A stretch of 64,000 nt of DNA from Paludibacterium yongneupense DSM 18731 (GTDB lineage: Bacteria > Pseudomonadota > Gammaproteobacteria > Burkholderiales > Chromobacteriaceae): contig NZ_KE383957.1 in assembly GCF_000422925.1 (NCBI RefSeq), positions 423,468-487,467 on the forward strand. Reading direction: 5' to 3'. The stretch's first letter is position 1. Each line of letters begins with the position of its first letter. Below, piece after piece: positions 56,511 through 64,000 of the stretch. The position numbers were made by a program, and so were the translations under genes. The notes under the pieces were generated by a model. The model had not been told where the DNA came from and made no database searches. It saw only the letters and a list, made by a program, of their open reading frames with translations.

Positions 56511-56657
56511 TTAGCAACGGTGGATGGCGTGCATCAACTCATCGCTGATCTCGATGACGGCCAGTGGAATGTCATCCTGGTCGGGTTCGATCTCTGCATC
56601 GAAGAGGGGGGCAAGTGCGACCTCAGCGTCGGCTTCGGCGTTTTGGAGGGTGTCCAT
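56511..56657 (-). CDS. Small acidic peptide, candidate RiPP precursor
   Basis: A 48-residue open frame with a strong AAGGAGT ribosome site 5 bases before its ATG. The front 30 residues are acidic (about ten Asp/Glu; for example NAEADAEVALAPLFDAEIE). A hydrophobic helix-like patch, IPLAVIEISDELM, follows. The last residues, HAIHRC, hold two His, one Arg and the only Cys. An acidic leader with a short, reactive C-terminal core is the usual form of a modified peptide precursor. The E1-like and HExxH genes downstream support this. No family match is known to me. Expression is unproven. Confidence 0.65.
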   Translation of the reverse strand: MDTLQNAEADAEVALAPLFDAEIEPDQDDIPLAVIEISDELMHAIHRC

Positions 56658-56673
56658 TGTTGACTCCTTGTGA

Positions 56674-56695
56674 AAAATACCGGCGCATTTGCCGG
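56674..56695 (-). promoter_or_regulatory. Leader hairpin with T run before the peptide gene
   Basis: On the minus strand CCGGC-AAATGC-GCCGG is followed by TATTTTT, 17 bases before the peptide start. It looks like a small terminator in the 5' leader and could act as an attenuator or mask the ribosome site. Confidence 0.4.
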
Positions 56696-56870
56696 GTGAT
56701 TCATCTTAATTTTTCACTTGTTCAGGAGTAAATTGCTAAAGCAGCGATATGGCCTGCTAAAAAGACCAGTTTTTCGTATTTTTATTTAAATAGACTATAG
56801 ATTTAAATAAATTGCAAACAGTATGAATTTCGCGATTTATTAAGTGTAATGGCTTTGTTTACCGAAACAG
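56696..56870. promoter_or_regulatory. AT-rich upstream region of the peptide cluster
   Basis: About 170 bp of markedly AT-rich DNA in a GC-rich window. Two copies of the palindrome ATTTAAAT lie at 56784-56791 and 56801-56808, 17 bp apart. The stretch holds many possible -10 sequences. It is likely the promoter and control region of the peptide operon, and its base composition hints at acquired DNA or H-NS-type silencing. Confidence 0.5.
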
Positions 56871-57222
56871 GGCCCGGCATGGAAAGCCTCTTTGCCCGGA
56901 TGGATTCATAGCGCACGCCGGCTATTGGCGTACCCGGGGTGCGACGCGATCGAGGGGCGCCGCGACTCTCTTTTTCGGCGGAATCCGGTTCGACCGTCCC
57001 GGCAGCATGCGGGCATCGCCCACCGCGTTGTTCCGGGCTCCCGTCGCCCGGATTTCCAGCGCTTGCGTACCAATGCCCTTCGGCGACGGCAGGCGGCATG
57101 GCATTCCCACGCGCGGTCGTCTCTGGCGGCGGCATGCCATGCTGTCGTCCGGCGTTGGCCAATCCTGCCCAGCCGGGCCGGGCCGACTGTGCGTCATGCC
57201 CACGGCTCGGCGCCGCGCGAAC
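56871..57222. other. Gene-free stretch between cfa and the peptide cluster
   Basis: About 350 bp of GC-rich DNA after the cfa stop. Frames are open on both strands, but none has a recognisable domain. I see no gene or clear terminator. Confidence 0.4.
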
Positions 57223-58449
57223 TCAGCCGGCGGCCGGGTAGATGTAGCGGCGCGACCAGGGTAGCGTCTGCGCGCTCGCTTCGGCCGCGCTGCACACAAT
57301 CTGGTAGATGGATACTTGATCGATGTCGAATGCGTGAGCGCAGCCGGCCAGATAGACGCGCCAGATGCGGAAGGTCTTTTCGTCGACCAGCGCGGCGATA
57401 TCCTCGCTTTGGGCTTCGTAGCGGTCGGACCAGTGGGTGAGCGTGCGCGCATAATGGCGCCGCAGGTTTTCGATGTCGAAGGTTTCCAGCCCGGCCTGCT
57501 GCATGGAGTAGACGACTTGCGACAGATGCGGGAGCTCACCTTGCGGGAAGACGTATTTGTCGATGAAGTCCCCCCCGCCATGCCGTGTCTCGCCCCCCTC
57601 CGGGTCGGTCGATGTGATGCCGTGGTTCAGGGCGATACCGCCCGCCGACAACCGGTTGCGTACGATTTTGAAGTAGTCGGTCAAATGCTTGCGGCCAACG
57701 TGCTCGAACATGCCGACGCTGGTGATGCGATCGAAATGACCATCGACATCGCGGTAGTCCTGCAGGCGTATCTCGACCCGGTCCTGCAGGCCTGCGGCGG
57801 CAACGCGCTCGCGGGCGAGGCGGTACTGGTTCTCGGACAGGGTGATGCCGACGCAGCGCGCGCCATAGTGTCCGGCCGCGCGTAATACGAGCGCGCCCCA
57901 GCCGCAGCCGATATCCAGCAGGGTCTGCCCTGGCCGCAGGCGGATCTTGGTCAGGATATGATCTATTTTCTTGCGCTGGGCGAGGTCGAGGTTTTCATTC
58001 CCCTCCTCGAAGTAGGCGCAGGAATAAACCATGTCGTCATCGAGCCACAGACGGTAGAAGTCGTTGGAGACGTCGTAATGGTATTGAATCGCGCGCTTGT
58101 CTTCCTGTTTGAGATGCGAAAAATGCTTGACCGCCCGCAGCAGCGCGCCCGCATCGCGCAGCGTGGCCCCCGCCAGAGCGTAGGCGCAACGGATGGCGTC
58201 GTGCAGCGGGCCATCGATGTCCAGCTTGCCCTCGACATAGAGCTGTCCCAGGCTGGCCAGGCTGGGCGACAACAGCAAGGGCAGGCTGTCGGGGTGCCGC
58301 ACCGTCAGGGTGACGCTGGGTTGGTCGAAATGGCCGAAATCGAGTTGGTGTTCGCCCCATAAATCGGCTCGCAGCGAGATATTGGCGCGATGGCGGATGT
58401 CTTCCGCCCAGTGTTCGAGTTTTTGCATCACAGCGTGCTGGAAAAACAT
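57223..58449 (-). CDS. cfa: Cyclopropane-fatty-acyl-phospholipid synthase
   Basis: A 408-residue SAM-dependent enzyme. The N-terminal domain (SLASLGQLYVEGKLDIDGPL) and YHYDVSNDFYRLWLDDDMVYSCAYF are diagnostic. The SAM motif is LLDIGCGWGALVLRAA, followed by GITLSENQYRLARER and SVGMFEHVGRKHL. It adds a methylene group to unsaturated lipid chains, mainly in stationary phase or acid stress. The ATG at 58449 has a good GGAGG site and fits the family. It is downstream of the FUSC gene on the same strand, but a hairpin and about 280 bp separate them. Confidence 0.95.
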   Translation of the reverse strand: MFFQHAVMQKLEHWAEDIRHRANISLRADLWGEHQLDFGHFDQPSVTLTVRHPDSLPLLLSPSLASLGQLYVEGKLDIDGPLHDAIRCAYALAGATLRDAGALLRAVKHFSHLKQEDKRAIQYHYDVSNDFYRLWLDDDMVYSCAYFEEGNENLDLAQRKKIDHILTKIRLRPGQTLLDIGCGWGALVLRAAGHYGARCVGITLSENQYRLARERVAAAGLQDRVEIRLQDYRDVDGHFDRITSVGMFEHVGRKHLTDYFKIVRNRLSAGGIALNHGITSTDPEGGETRHGGGDFIDKYVFPQGELPHLSQVVYSMQQAGLETFDIENLRRHYARTLTHWSDRYEAQSEDIAALVDEKTFRIWRVYLAGCAHAFDIDQVSIYQIVCSAAEASAQTLPWSRRYIYPAAG

Positions 58450-58700
58450 GATGTCCTCCGTCAATGTGGGGCTCAACGTCGTACTTCACTGCTCGTGTGT
58501 GGAATGGTGTCGCGGAATTGTTGCCGTTCTTCGCGTGCGAGGCGCCCGTTCGAATGCGATTTCGCCGCTGACGAGCTGGCCTTGCGGGCGGAGGGTGGCG
58601 TGTGAACGAAGCAGGGTGGCGCGACAATGCTGTACTGTTCGTAGTTCGCGGCAACGGCGGGCTTCGGGCGAACAGTTCCGATGATTTTGCGCGTACTGCA

Positions 58701-58733
58701 TCCGGGCGGCAAGGGGTGCCGCCCGGATTTTTT
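58701..58733 (+). terminator. Strong plus-strand terminator with no plus-strand gene upstream
   Basis: An 11-bp perfect stem (TCCGGGCGGCA / TGCCGCCCGGA) with loop AGGGG is followed by TTTTTT on the plus strand. On the minus strand the hairpin also directly follows the FUSC stop, but there the T run is on the wrong side. The nearest plus-strand gene upstream is far away, so an unannotated plus-strand RNA is possible. Confidence 0.75.
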
Positions 58734-59788
58734 CAATGCGGCAATCGATGGTGCCGCGCAGAAGGCGGGAGCGTGGCGCGGGTGCGGATATAAATCAGCG
58801 CGCCGATCCCGGCGATCGCGCATCCCAGTACGGTATTCTCCATGCGTGCGATCGCGAGGCTGGTCGAGGCCTGCGGCCCTCCGAAGTCGAGCAGCACCAT
58901 CACCAGGGCCGTAATCGGCACAACGGCCATCCAGTAACTGCGATTGAGCAGCAGTGCGGTCGAGGCCGAGAAACCGGTAATGATCAGCGCCAGCAGGATA
59001 TCGTTGTGGCACCAGGTCAGAACCGCCCAGCCGAGCAGCGCACCGAACAGGGAACCCGCCAGGCGCTGCACCATCTTGTAGATGCTGAGTTGCGGGTCGT
59101 AGGCGGTCACGATGGCGATCGTCAGCGGCACCCAATAGGCGCGCTCGAGTCCCAGCCCGTAGGCGATTACATAACCGGCCAGAATCTTGCTGGCAAAGTA
59201 GATGGTGAAGTGGGCGTTGTTATTGCGCCGTCTTAACAGGCGGCTCATGGCTTCGAACAGCATCGGTCCGAACTGGGGTTCGGGTCGGGCGAAGAGCCAA
59301 AGATCCACGAGGACCGAGAATATTCCGGCCAGACCGCCTGCCAGCAAGTAAGTGCCGGCCAGCGGCGATAGAGTCGGATCGCTATTGCCGAACAAGAAGG
59401 CGATCAGCCAGTACTTGCTCATCAACTCGACGGCGTTGCCTGTGCCTTGCAGCCAGCCGGCAAGCAGGGAAAAGGCGAGCAGGAAGGCCAGCGGCGCGCC
59501 GGGCACCCAGCGGCCGACGAAGCCGGCGATGCCGCATAGCAGCATGCCGACGGTCATGTAAACCATGGCGGTCATGCGCTCGGATGTGGGGCCGCCATTG
59601 TCGACGAACATGGTGTAGAACCCGGCGACGCCGCCATAGACCGCCGGCATGAATTCGCCGCGCACGAGCGCGACAGCCAGGGGCAGGCCGACTGCGATGG
59701 AGGCGCGCAGTGCCCGGCGCCAGTTGGGAGGCTGGCGCCGGTCGAAGGTCAAAGCCTGGGTCAGGTAGTTGCGCATGATGTCAGTCAT
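58733..59788 (-). CDS. FUSC-family membrane protein
   Basis: About 351 residues with many membrane helices in two blocks around a cytoplasmic loop. Visible features are ALRASIAVGLPLAVALVRGEF at the first helix, FAGFYT-like GGVAGFYTMFVDNG, LLAGGLAGIFSVLVDLW and the second block ERAYWVPLTIAIVTAYDPQL then TVLGCAIAGIGALIYIRTRA, typical of FUSC/aromatic acid exporter-like proteins. The substrate is unknown. I used the ATG at 59788; others at 59776 and a GTG at 59887 are possible, and none has a clear ribosome site. The last start would cross the divergent hydrolase's leader. Confidence 0.8.
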   Translation of the reverse strand: MTDIMRNYLTQALTFDRRQPPNWRRALRASIAVGLPLAVALVRGEFMPAVYGGVAGFYTMFVDNGGPTSERMTAMVYMTVGMLLCGIAGFVGRWVPGAPLAFLLAFSLLAGWLQGTGNAVELMSKYWLIAFLFGNSDPTLSPLAGTYLLAGGLAGIFSVLVDLWLFARPEPQFGPMLFEAMSRLLRRRNNNAHFTIYFASKILAGYVIAYGLGLERAYWVPLTIAIVTAYDPQLSIYKMVQRLAGSLFGALLGWAVLTWCHNDILLALIITGFSASTALLLNRSYWMAVVPITALVMVLLDFGGPQASTSLAIARMENTVLGCAIAGIGALIYIRTRATLPPSARHHRLPH

Positions 59789-59907
59789 TTTTTTATCGTG
59801 TTGCGGCACGGTAGAGTAATTTCGTGCAGGTGACAAAGGAATTGCCTGAATGTCTGTGATAGCATTTTGGAATGAGCGCCATGTCACGGCGGTGCAAGGA
59901 GCATGTC

Positions 59908-60708
59908 ATGCTGGCTTACGCGACGATCAACGGCTTGTCGCTGCGCTATTTTGATTCCGGCGACAAGGGCGATGCGGTGGTTTTTCAGCACGGACTCGCC
60001 GCCGATCACACTCAGTGCCTGGAGGTGTTCTCCGGTCTCGATGGCTTGCGCCGGATTACCCTGGAAAGCCGCGGCCACGGAGCGTCGGCCCTTGGGGACA
60101 CGCAGGCGCTCACCATCCCGGTTCTGGCCGATGATCTGCTGCGTTTGCTCGACCGCCTGGGCATCGATAGCGCCTGGTTCGGCGGGATCTCGATGGGGGC
60201 GGCGCTTGTTGCGCACCTCGCCAGCGCACACCCGGAGCGGGTGCGCGGGCTGCTGCTGGTCAGGCCTGCCTGGTTCGATGCGCCGATGCCGGTCAACCTC
60301 TGGTGCCTGCTTGCGTTGGCGGCGCTGATGCGTCAGTACCCGCCGGCGCAGGCGCGCGCCCTGTTTCTGGCATCCGACAGCTATCGGGAAATAGCGGCAG
60401 CCTCGCCCGATAACGCGGCTGTCCAGCTTGCCTTGCTCGAACGAGACGACCCGGAGGCGCTGGCTGCGGTACTGTCCGGCATCATCTGCTGCGACCCCGG
60501 TGTTGCTCCCGCCACGATCGCCGGGCTGGATATTCCTGTCGCCATTGTCGGCAACGAGCAGGATCCGCTGCATCCTTATGCCCTAGCCAGGCGCTGGGCG
60601 GCGGCACTGCCACAGGCAAGCCTGAGCCTTGTCCCTTCGCGTTCCCAGGACCGGGCCCGGCATTTCTCCGAAATCGGTGCCCACCTGCGAGCGCTGTGCG
60701 CCGGATGA
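59908..60708 (+). CDS. Alpha/beta hydrolase
   Basis: A 266-residue alpha/beta hydrolase. FQHGLAADHTQCLEV marks the oxyanion region, GGISMGAALVAHLA holds the nucleophile Ser (G-x-S-x-G), IVGNEQDPLHPYAL the acid Asp and ARHFSEI the His. ITLESRGHGAS is also typical. The ATG at 59908 has AAGGAG upstream and fits better than 59872. It is divergent from the FUSC gene, 119 bp apart, with likely promoters between. Substrate unknown. Confidence 0.83.
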   Translation: MLAYATINGLSLRYFDSGDKGDAVVFQHGLAADHTQCLEVFSGLDGLRRITLESRGHGASALGDTQALTIPVLADDLLRLLDRLGIDSAWFGGISMGAALVAHLASAHPERVRGLLLVRPAWFDAPMPVNLWCLLALAALMRQYPPAQARALFLASDSYREIAAASPDNAAVQLALLERDDPEALAAVLSGIICCDPGVAPATIAGLDIPVAIVGNEQDPLHPYALARRWAAALPQASLSLVPSRSQDRARHFSEIGAHLRALCAG

Positions 60709-60730
60709 GCATGTTCGTTCCCGGCTGCGT

Positions 60731-61117
60731 TCAGCCGGAGCGGTCAACGGAGGGGGGCGGGGTCTGGGGCAGCACGACAGCCTGCGACGGTCCGGGCGCC
60801 GCCGCATGGTTGAGCACGAAGGTCATGACAGTGATGCCTGCCGCCGACATGGCGAATGCCAGGCCGACTATCCACTTCACCATGTCGGCGAAGCCGCTGT
60901 GCATTTCGCTGCGCAGGCCGGACAACTCCTGACGCATGTCGGCCCGGGTCGTCAGCATGTCCGTGCGTAGTCCGGACAACTCCAGGCGCATGTCGGCCTG
61001 GATGGCCAGCATCTCGGAGCGGAACCCGGACAGTCCCTGGTGCAGGTCGGTCTTGGTCGCCAACGTTGGCACTATCGTTTCAAGCTGTGTTTCCATTCGG
61101 CCAAGACGGGTTTCCAT
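60731..61117 (-). CDS. Coiled-coil protein with C-terminal membrane helix
   Basis: A 128-residue protein with no family I can name; it resembles DUF1640-like small coiled-coil proteins. Residues about 1-85 are helical with heptads. An 18-residue unit is repeated: LSGFRSEMLAIQADMRLE, then LSGLRTDMLTTRADMRQE, then LSGLRSEMHSGF. One membrane helix follows (WIVGLAFAMSAAGITVMTFVL), then a Pro-rich tail. The ATG at 61117 has GGAG about 9 bases before it; a TTG at 61132 is less likely. It is probably a tail-anchored or inner-membrane protein. Role unknown. Confidence 0.7.
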   Translation of the reverse strand: METRLGRMETQLETIVPTLATKTDLHQGLSGFRSEMLAIQADMRLELSGLRTDMLTTRADMRQELSGLRSEMHSGFADMVKWIVGLAFAMSAAGITVMTFVLNHAAAPGPSQAVVLPQTPPPSVDRSG

Positions 61118-61195
61118 GCTCGCGCACTCCAAGTGTCATCGACCTTTATTGTCCTGCCCGCTCGTCTGACCGGCAAGCCTGCGCGGTGCCGACGT

Positions 61196-62641
61196 TCAAG
61201 CATCCTGAGGGGCGGCTGTGAGCGCGCATCCGGCGTTGTGCGGCAAACGTCGGGTGGGGAATACCGATGCCGCAGAAAACAGACCGATCACCAGAAAAGC
61301 AGGCCAGAAATCAGAGGCCTCTATGTGGCTGTGGCCCTGCCAGGCGTTTGAAAGCTGCAGGGCCACGCCAGCAATGGTGACGCCCATGCCCAGCGAAAGC
61401 TGCTGCACCACGCTGGCCAGGCTGGTTGCCCGGCTTGCCTGTTCGTCCCGGATGTCGGCGTAGACAATCGTATTGAGACTGGTGAACTGCAATGACGGGA
61501 ACAGGCCGCCGAACAGGACGACAGCCAGCATCAGCCACAGCGGTGTCGTCATGGTGAACAGGCCGTAACTCGCGATGGCAAGCCCGGCGAACAGGGCGTT
61601 GTACAGCAGAACCGTGCGGTAGCCGAAACGGTGCAGCACCGGCCCGGCGATGGCTTTCATGCTGATGGCCCCCAGCGCCGAAGCGCAGGTGACGAGGCCC
61701 GATGAAAAGGCATTGCGCCCCATCCCCTCCTGCAAGGCCAGCGGCAGCAGAAAGGGCACGGCTCCCAGCCCGATGCGGAATAGGGAGCCCCCGAGCACGC
61801 TGGCGCGGAAAGTGGGAATCGCGAGCAGGCGCAAGTCGAGCAGCGGCTGGGCGGCGCGCTGTGCGTGCCGCCAGTAGCCGACCAGCAGCCCTGTGCCTGC
61901 GGCGCACATCGCCACGATGATCCAGGCGGCGGCAAGCCCGCTGCCGACCAGGGCGAAACCCAGCATCAGCAAGGCGCTACCCGAGGCTGAGAGTGCGAAG
62001 CCTGCGATGTCGAGCGCACCGCAGTCTTCGCGCCAGTTTTCCAGATAGCGGCTTGCCAGGAAGAGTCCGACCAGGCTGATCGGAATATTGATCAGGAAAA
62101 TCCAGCGCCAGTGGAAGTAGGTGGTGATGAACCCGCCTAGCGGCGGACCGATGACCGGGCCGAGCAGGGCGGGAACGGTGAGATAGCCTATGGCGCGTAT
62201 CAATTCGGCCTTGGGGATCGTGCGGAATATCACGATGCGTCCGACCGGCACCATCATCGCGCCGCCTATGCCTTGCAGGAAACGGGCTGCGACAAAGCCC
62301 AGCAGCGAGTCGGACAGTGCGCAGCACAGCGAGCCCGCCATGAAGACCGTGATGGCGGCGGTGAAGACTCGCCGCGCGCCGAAGCGGTCGGCGGTCCATC
62401 CGCTGATCGGGATGAAAATGCCGAGACCGACGACGTAGGATGTCAGGGCGAGCTTGAGTGTGATCGGATTTTGCCCGAGGTCGTGGGCAAGAGCTGGCAA
62501 GGATGTGGTAATGACGGTGGCGTCCATGTTTTCCATCAACATGGCGCAGGCAACGATCAAGGGGACGAGCATGGCGGCAGATGAGTGAGAAGTTACCCGC
62601 CCAGTCTGGCGTGAGACGGCGGGCGGTGCAATCGTTTTCAA
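61196..62641 (-). CDS. DHA2-family MFS drug-type exporter
   Basis: A 481-residue protein with 13-14 membrane helices. Signatures are MENMDATVITTSLPALAHDLG (DHA2 motif), motif A GWTADRFGARRVFTAAI, motif C region LLGPVIGPPLGGFITTYFHWRWIFLIN and QQLSLGMGVTIAG. It resembles MdtD/HsrA-like or QacA-like pumps. The longest start is TTG at 62641 without a clear ribosome site; an ATG at 62572 would remove 23 residues and still keep the first helix. No adaptor or regulator gene adjoins it. The substrate is unknown. Confidence 0.85.
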   Translation of the reverse strand: MKTIAPPAVSRQTGRVTSHSSAAMLVPLIVACAMLMENMDATVITTSLPALAHDLGQNPITLKLALTSYVVGLGIFIPISGWTADRFGARRVFTAAITVFMAGSLCCALSDSLLGFVAARFLQGIGGAMMVPVGRIVIFRTIPKAELIRAIGYLTVPALLGPVIGPPLGGFITTYFHWRWIFLINIPISLVGLFLASRYLENWREDCGALDIAGFALSASGSALLMLGFALVGSGLAAAWIIVAMCAAGTGLLVGYWRHAQRAAQPLLDLRLLAIPTFRASVLGGSLFRIGLGAVPFLLPLALQEGMGRNAFSSGLVTCASALGAISMKAIAGPVLHRFGYRTVLLYNALFAGLAIASYGLFTMTTPLWLMLAVVLFGGLFPSLQFTSLNTIVYADIRDEQASRATSLASVVQQLSLGMGVTIAGVALQLSNAWQGHSHIEASDFWPAFLVIGLFSAASVFPTRRLPHNAGCALTAAPQDA

Positions 62642-63013
62642 CGGGGCATGTTGTTAATGTTCATGTTGTAGTCAGTATTATTCATAAAGCAATTAAATAT
62701 CTTTAAATCGCCGTGCGCGAGTCTCTCCGCCGCCTGTCTGATGCCGGCGCGGCTGCCCGGCGGCGGGGTTTGCCGTCATTCTGCACGGGCTGTCGGCAAT
62801 GCCATCGACGCCAGGCCGCAGCACTGTGTCGCATCGGTCATTGCTTTGCAAATACGTTAATTGCCTTGACCTAACGCATGTCGTACGGATCGCCTTCTCG
62901 CCGTGCGTTACGGAAGTCGCGGCGCGGCTGGCGGGACGGTTGTGACCGGCTTTGAACTGGGTCATAATGGTTTACGCTATTTTGTCTATACGGCCATCAT
63001 TGAGGAAGTGGAC
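62642..63013. other. Intergenic region between the exporter and RBBP9-like genes
   Basis: Bases 62650-62705 are AT-rich with repeated TTCATGTTG-like words and suit the exporter's promoter on the minus strand. The rest is GC-rich with no recognisable gene. Confidence 0.4.
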
Positions 63014-63583
63014 ATGCAGGAGAGTCAGACCCGGATCGTTGAACAGCAACTCGCCGAGGCGCTCGCGCGCTTTGAGTTGGTGTTGGTGCCGGGACTGTAC
63101 GATAGCGGTCCCGAGCATTGGCAATCGTGCTGGCAGCGCCGTTTTTCCGGTTGGCGGCGGGTTACGCAGCGCAGCTGGAACGAACCCGATATCCATCGAT
63201 GGACCGATGCCATCAAACGTACGCTGACCCAGTGTCAGCGGCCTGCCGTGCTGATCGGGCATAGTCTCGGCGCACTGGCCACGTGCAGCCTGCTGGACAG
63301 CGGCACGGTCTCCGTCGCCGGAGCCATGCTGGTGGCGCCGGCCGAGCCGGCAAAGTTCGAGCTCGAAGACCATGTCCCCTGTAGCCGACTGCCGGTGCCT
63401 AGCGTGGTGGTCGCCAGCCACGACGATCCGCTGATGCGTTTCGACCGTGCAGAGTACTGGGCCGGGACCTGGGGCAGCCGCCTGATCGATCTCGGCGAAG
63501 CGCAGCATATCAATGCCGAGGCTGGTTTTGGTCCCTGGCCCTACGGCTTGTCGATTCTCAGCGAGTTCATCGCGACGCTTTGA
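63014..63583 (+). CDS. RBBP9/YdeN-family serine hydrolase
   Basis: A 189-residue alpha/beta hydrolase of the RBBP9/YdeN type. LVLVPGLYDSGPEHWQSCWQ is the family start motif, PAVLIGHSLGALATCSLL has the nucleophile Ser, VVASHDDPLMRF the Asp and EAQHINAEAGFGPWPYG the His. The ATG at 63014 fits; the frame stays open to 62903. Substrates of this family are poorly known. The adjacent partial gene is on the other strand. Confidence 0.87.
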   Translation: MQESQTRIVEQQLAEALARFELVLVPGLYDSGPEHWQSCWQRRFSGWRRVTQRSWNEPDIHRWTDAIKRTLTQCQRPAVLIGHSLGALATCSLLDSGTVSVAGAMLVAPAEPAKFELEDHVPCSRLPVPSVVVASHDDPLMRFDRAEYWAGTWGSRLIDLGEAQHINAEAGFGPWPYGLSILSEFIATL

Positions 63584-63609
63584 TTCCGGGTGGGGCTCGC
63601 GTCCCGTGG

Positions 63610-64000
63610 CTATCGAAGCGGCGCTCTTTCCGGGAAACGCGCGAGAAAGCAGGTGACGGACAGCAGGTCGGCGCTGCCGCCCGGGCTCAGATTGCGTTCG
63701 ATCAGCGCGTCGTCCAGGGCCGCCAGCCGGTCGCGCCCCTCGGCGTGAAGCACCCCGCCGTCCCGCAACAGCGCGCGGGCTGCCTCCCGCACGTAGTCCA
63801 GACCCGCCGGCCCGCCGCGCGACACCAGATTGGTATCGGCATTGCCCGCCATCAAATGGAGCAAGGCCTGCAACAGCGACGTTTCGTCGTCGTAGCCGGC
63901 CTCCAGCAGCCGCAGATAGACCGGCAGGGCCAACTGCCGTGCCGTGGCATAGCCCGAGGCCGCTTCCCCGCGCGCGCCGGTCAGGCCGTAGCGTCGGAAC
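63610..64000 (-). CDS. Triphosphoribosyl-dephospho-CoA synthase, partial
   Basis: The frame is open to the window edge; about 129 C-terminal residues are visible. Motifs are YGLTGARGEAASGYATAR, LLHLMAGNADTNLVSRGG and the C-terminal LSPGGSADLLSVTCFLARF, the MdcB/CitG signature. This family makes the prosthetic-group precursor 2'-(5''-triphosphoribosyl)-3'-dephospho-CoA for malonate decarboxylase or citrate lyase. Which one (mdcB or citG) depends on genes beyond 64000, so no symbol is given. Confidence 0.87.
   Translation of the reverse strand, partial: FRRYGLTGARGEAASGYATARQLALPVYLRLLEAGYDDETSLLQALLHLMAGNADTNLVSRGGPAGLDYVREAARALLRDGGVLHAEGRDRLAALDDALIERNLSPGGSADLLSVTCFLARFPERAPLR

Noticed and set aside
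56892..57581. Frames on both strands between cfa and the peptide cluster
   Set aside because: They show no motifs, and the minus-strand one overlaps cfa in another frame.

Overview
This window looks like the chromosome of a high-GC Gram-negative betaproteobacterium. A Chromobacteriaceae/Neisseriales relative is my best guess, by inference. The basis is the housekeeping order tig-clpP-clpX-lon-hupB-tRNA-Val-tRNA-Asp-ppiD, three Gram-negative general porins, a DUF3579 and a DUF2788 protein (families I associate with betaproteobacteria), and typical argF-argG, sodB, dnaB and map genes. I see no rRNA, CRISPR array, insertion sequence or prophage.

Layout. 1-820: 3' part of a soluble chemoreceptor. 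1227-7001: a five-gene operon for L-ascorbate/2,3-diketo-L-gulonate breakdown (dlgD, lyxK, sgbH, sgbU, sgbE) with a convergent IclR-type regulator and matching operator-like sites, but no transporter. 7084-15724: protein quality-control block (trigger factor, ClpP, ClpX, Lon with a sigma-32-like promoter, HU, two tRNAs, PpiD). 15874-19516: an RsbQ-like hydrolase overlapping a PAS-GGDEF-EAL protein. 19551-24388: sodB, dnaB, a 2Fe-2S protein, a hydrolase, a divergent lone flagellin and map. 24431-28492: three porins in a row, each with its own start region and terminator-like hairpin. 28828-43185: DinG helicase, a basic amino-acid decarboxylase, argF-argG, a TPR/glycosyltransferase-like protein, a transglutaminase-like exported protein and small accessory genes. 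43173-49913: trehalose uptake and hydrolysis (treB, treC, GntR-type treR) with two tandem operators. A FIST-domain/histidine-kinase pair, resembling the NosP-NahK nitric-oxide module, sits between treB and treR.

50016-52160 is a MarR regulator with an EmrB-type pump. 52157-56657 on the minus strand is the most unusual part. A 48-residue acidic peptide gene is followed by a 9-bp hairpin and then by four tightly packed genes: a solute-binding-like protein without a signal peptide, a ThiF/MccB-type E1-like adenylating enzyme, a short HExxH protein and an MFS exporter. This reads as an uncharacterised RiPP (ribosomally made, modified peptide) pathway. It sits behind an AT-rich upstream region.

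The rest (57223-64000) holds cyclopropane fatty acid synthase, a FUSC membrane protein, two hydrolases, a coiled-coil membrane protein, a DHA2 drug-type exporter and the 3' part of a triphosphoribosyl-dephospho-CoA synthase. All names come from reading translated motifs and remembered family features. No database search was run.
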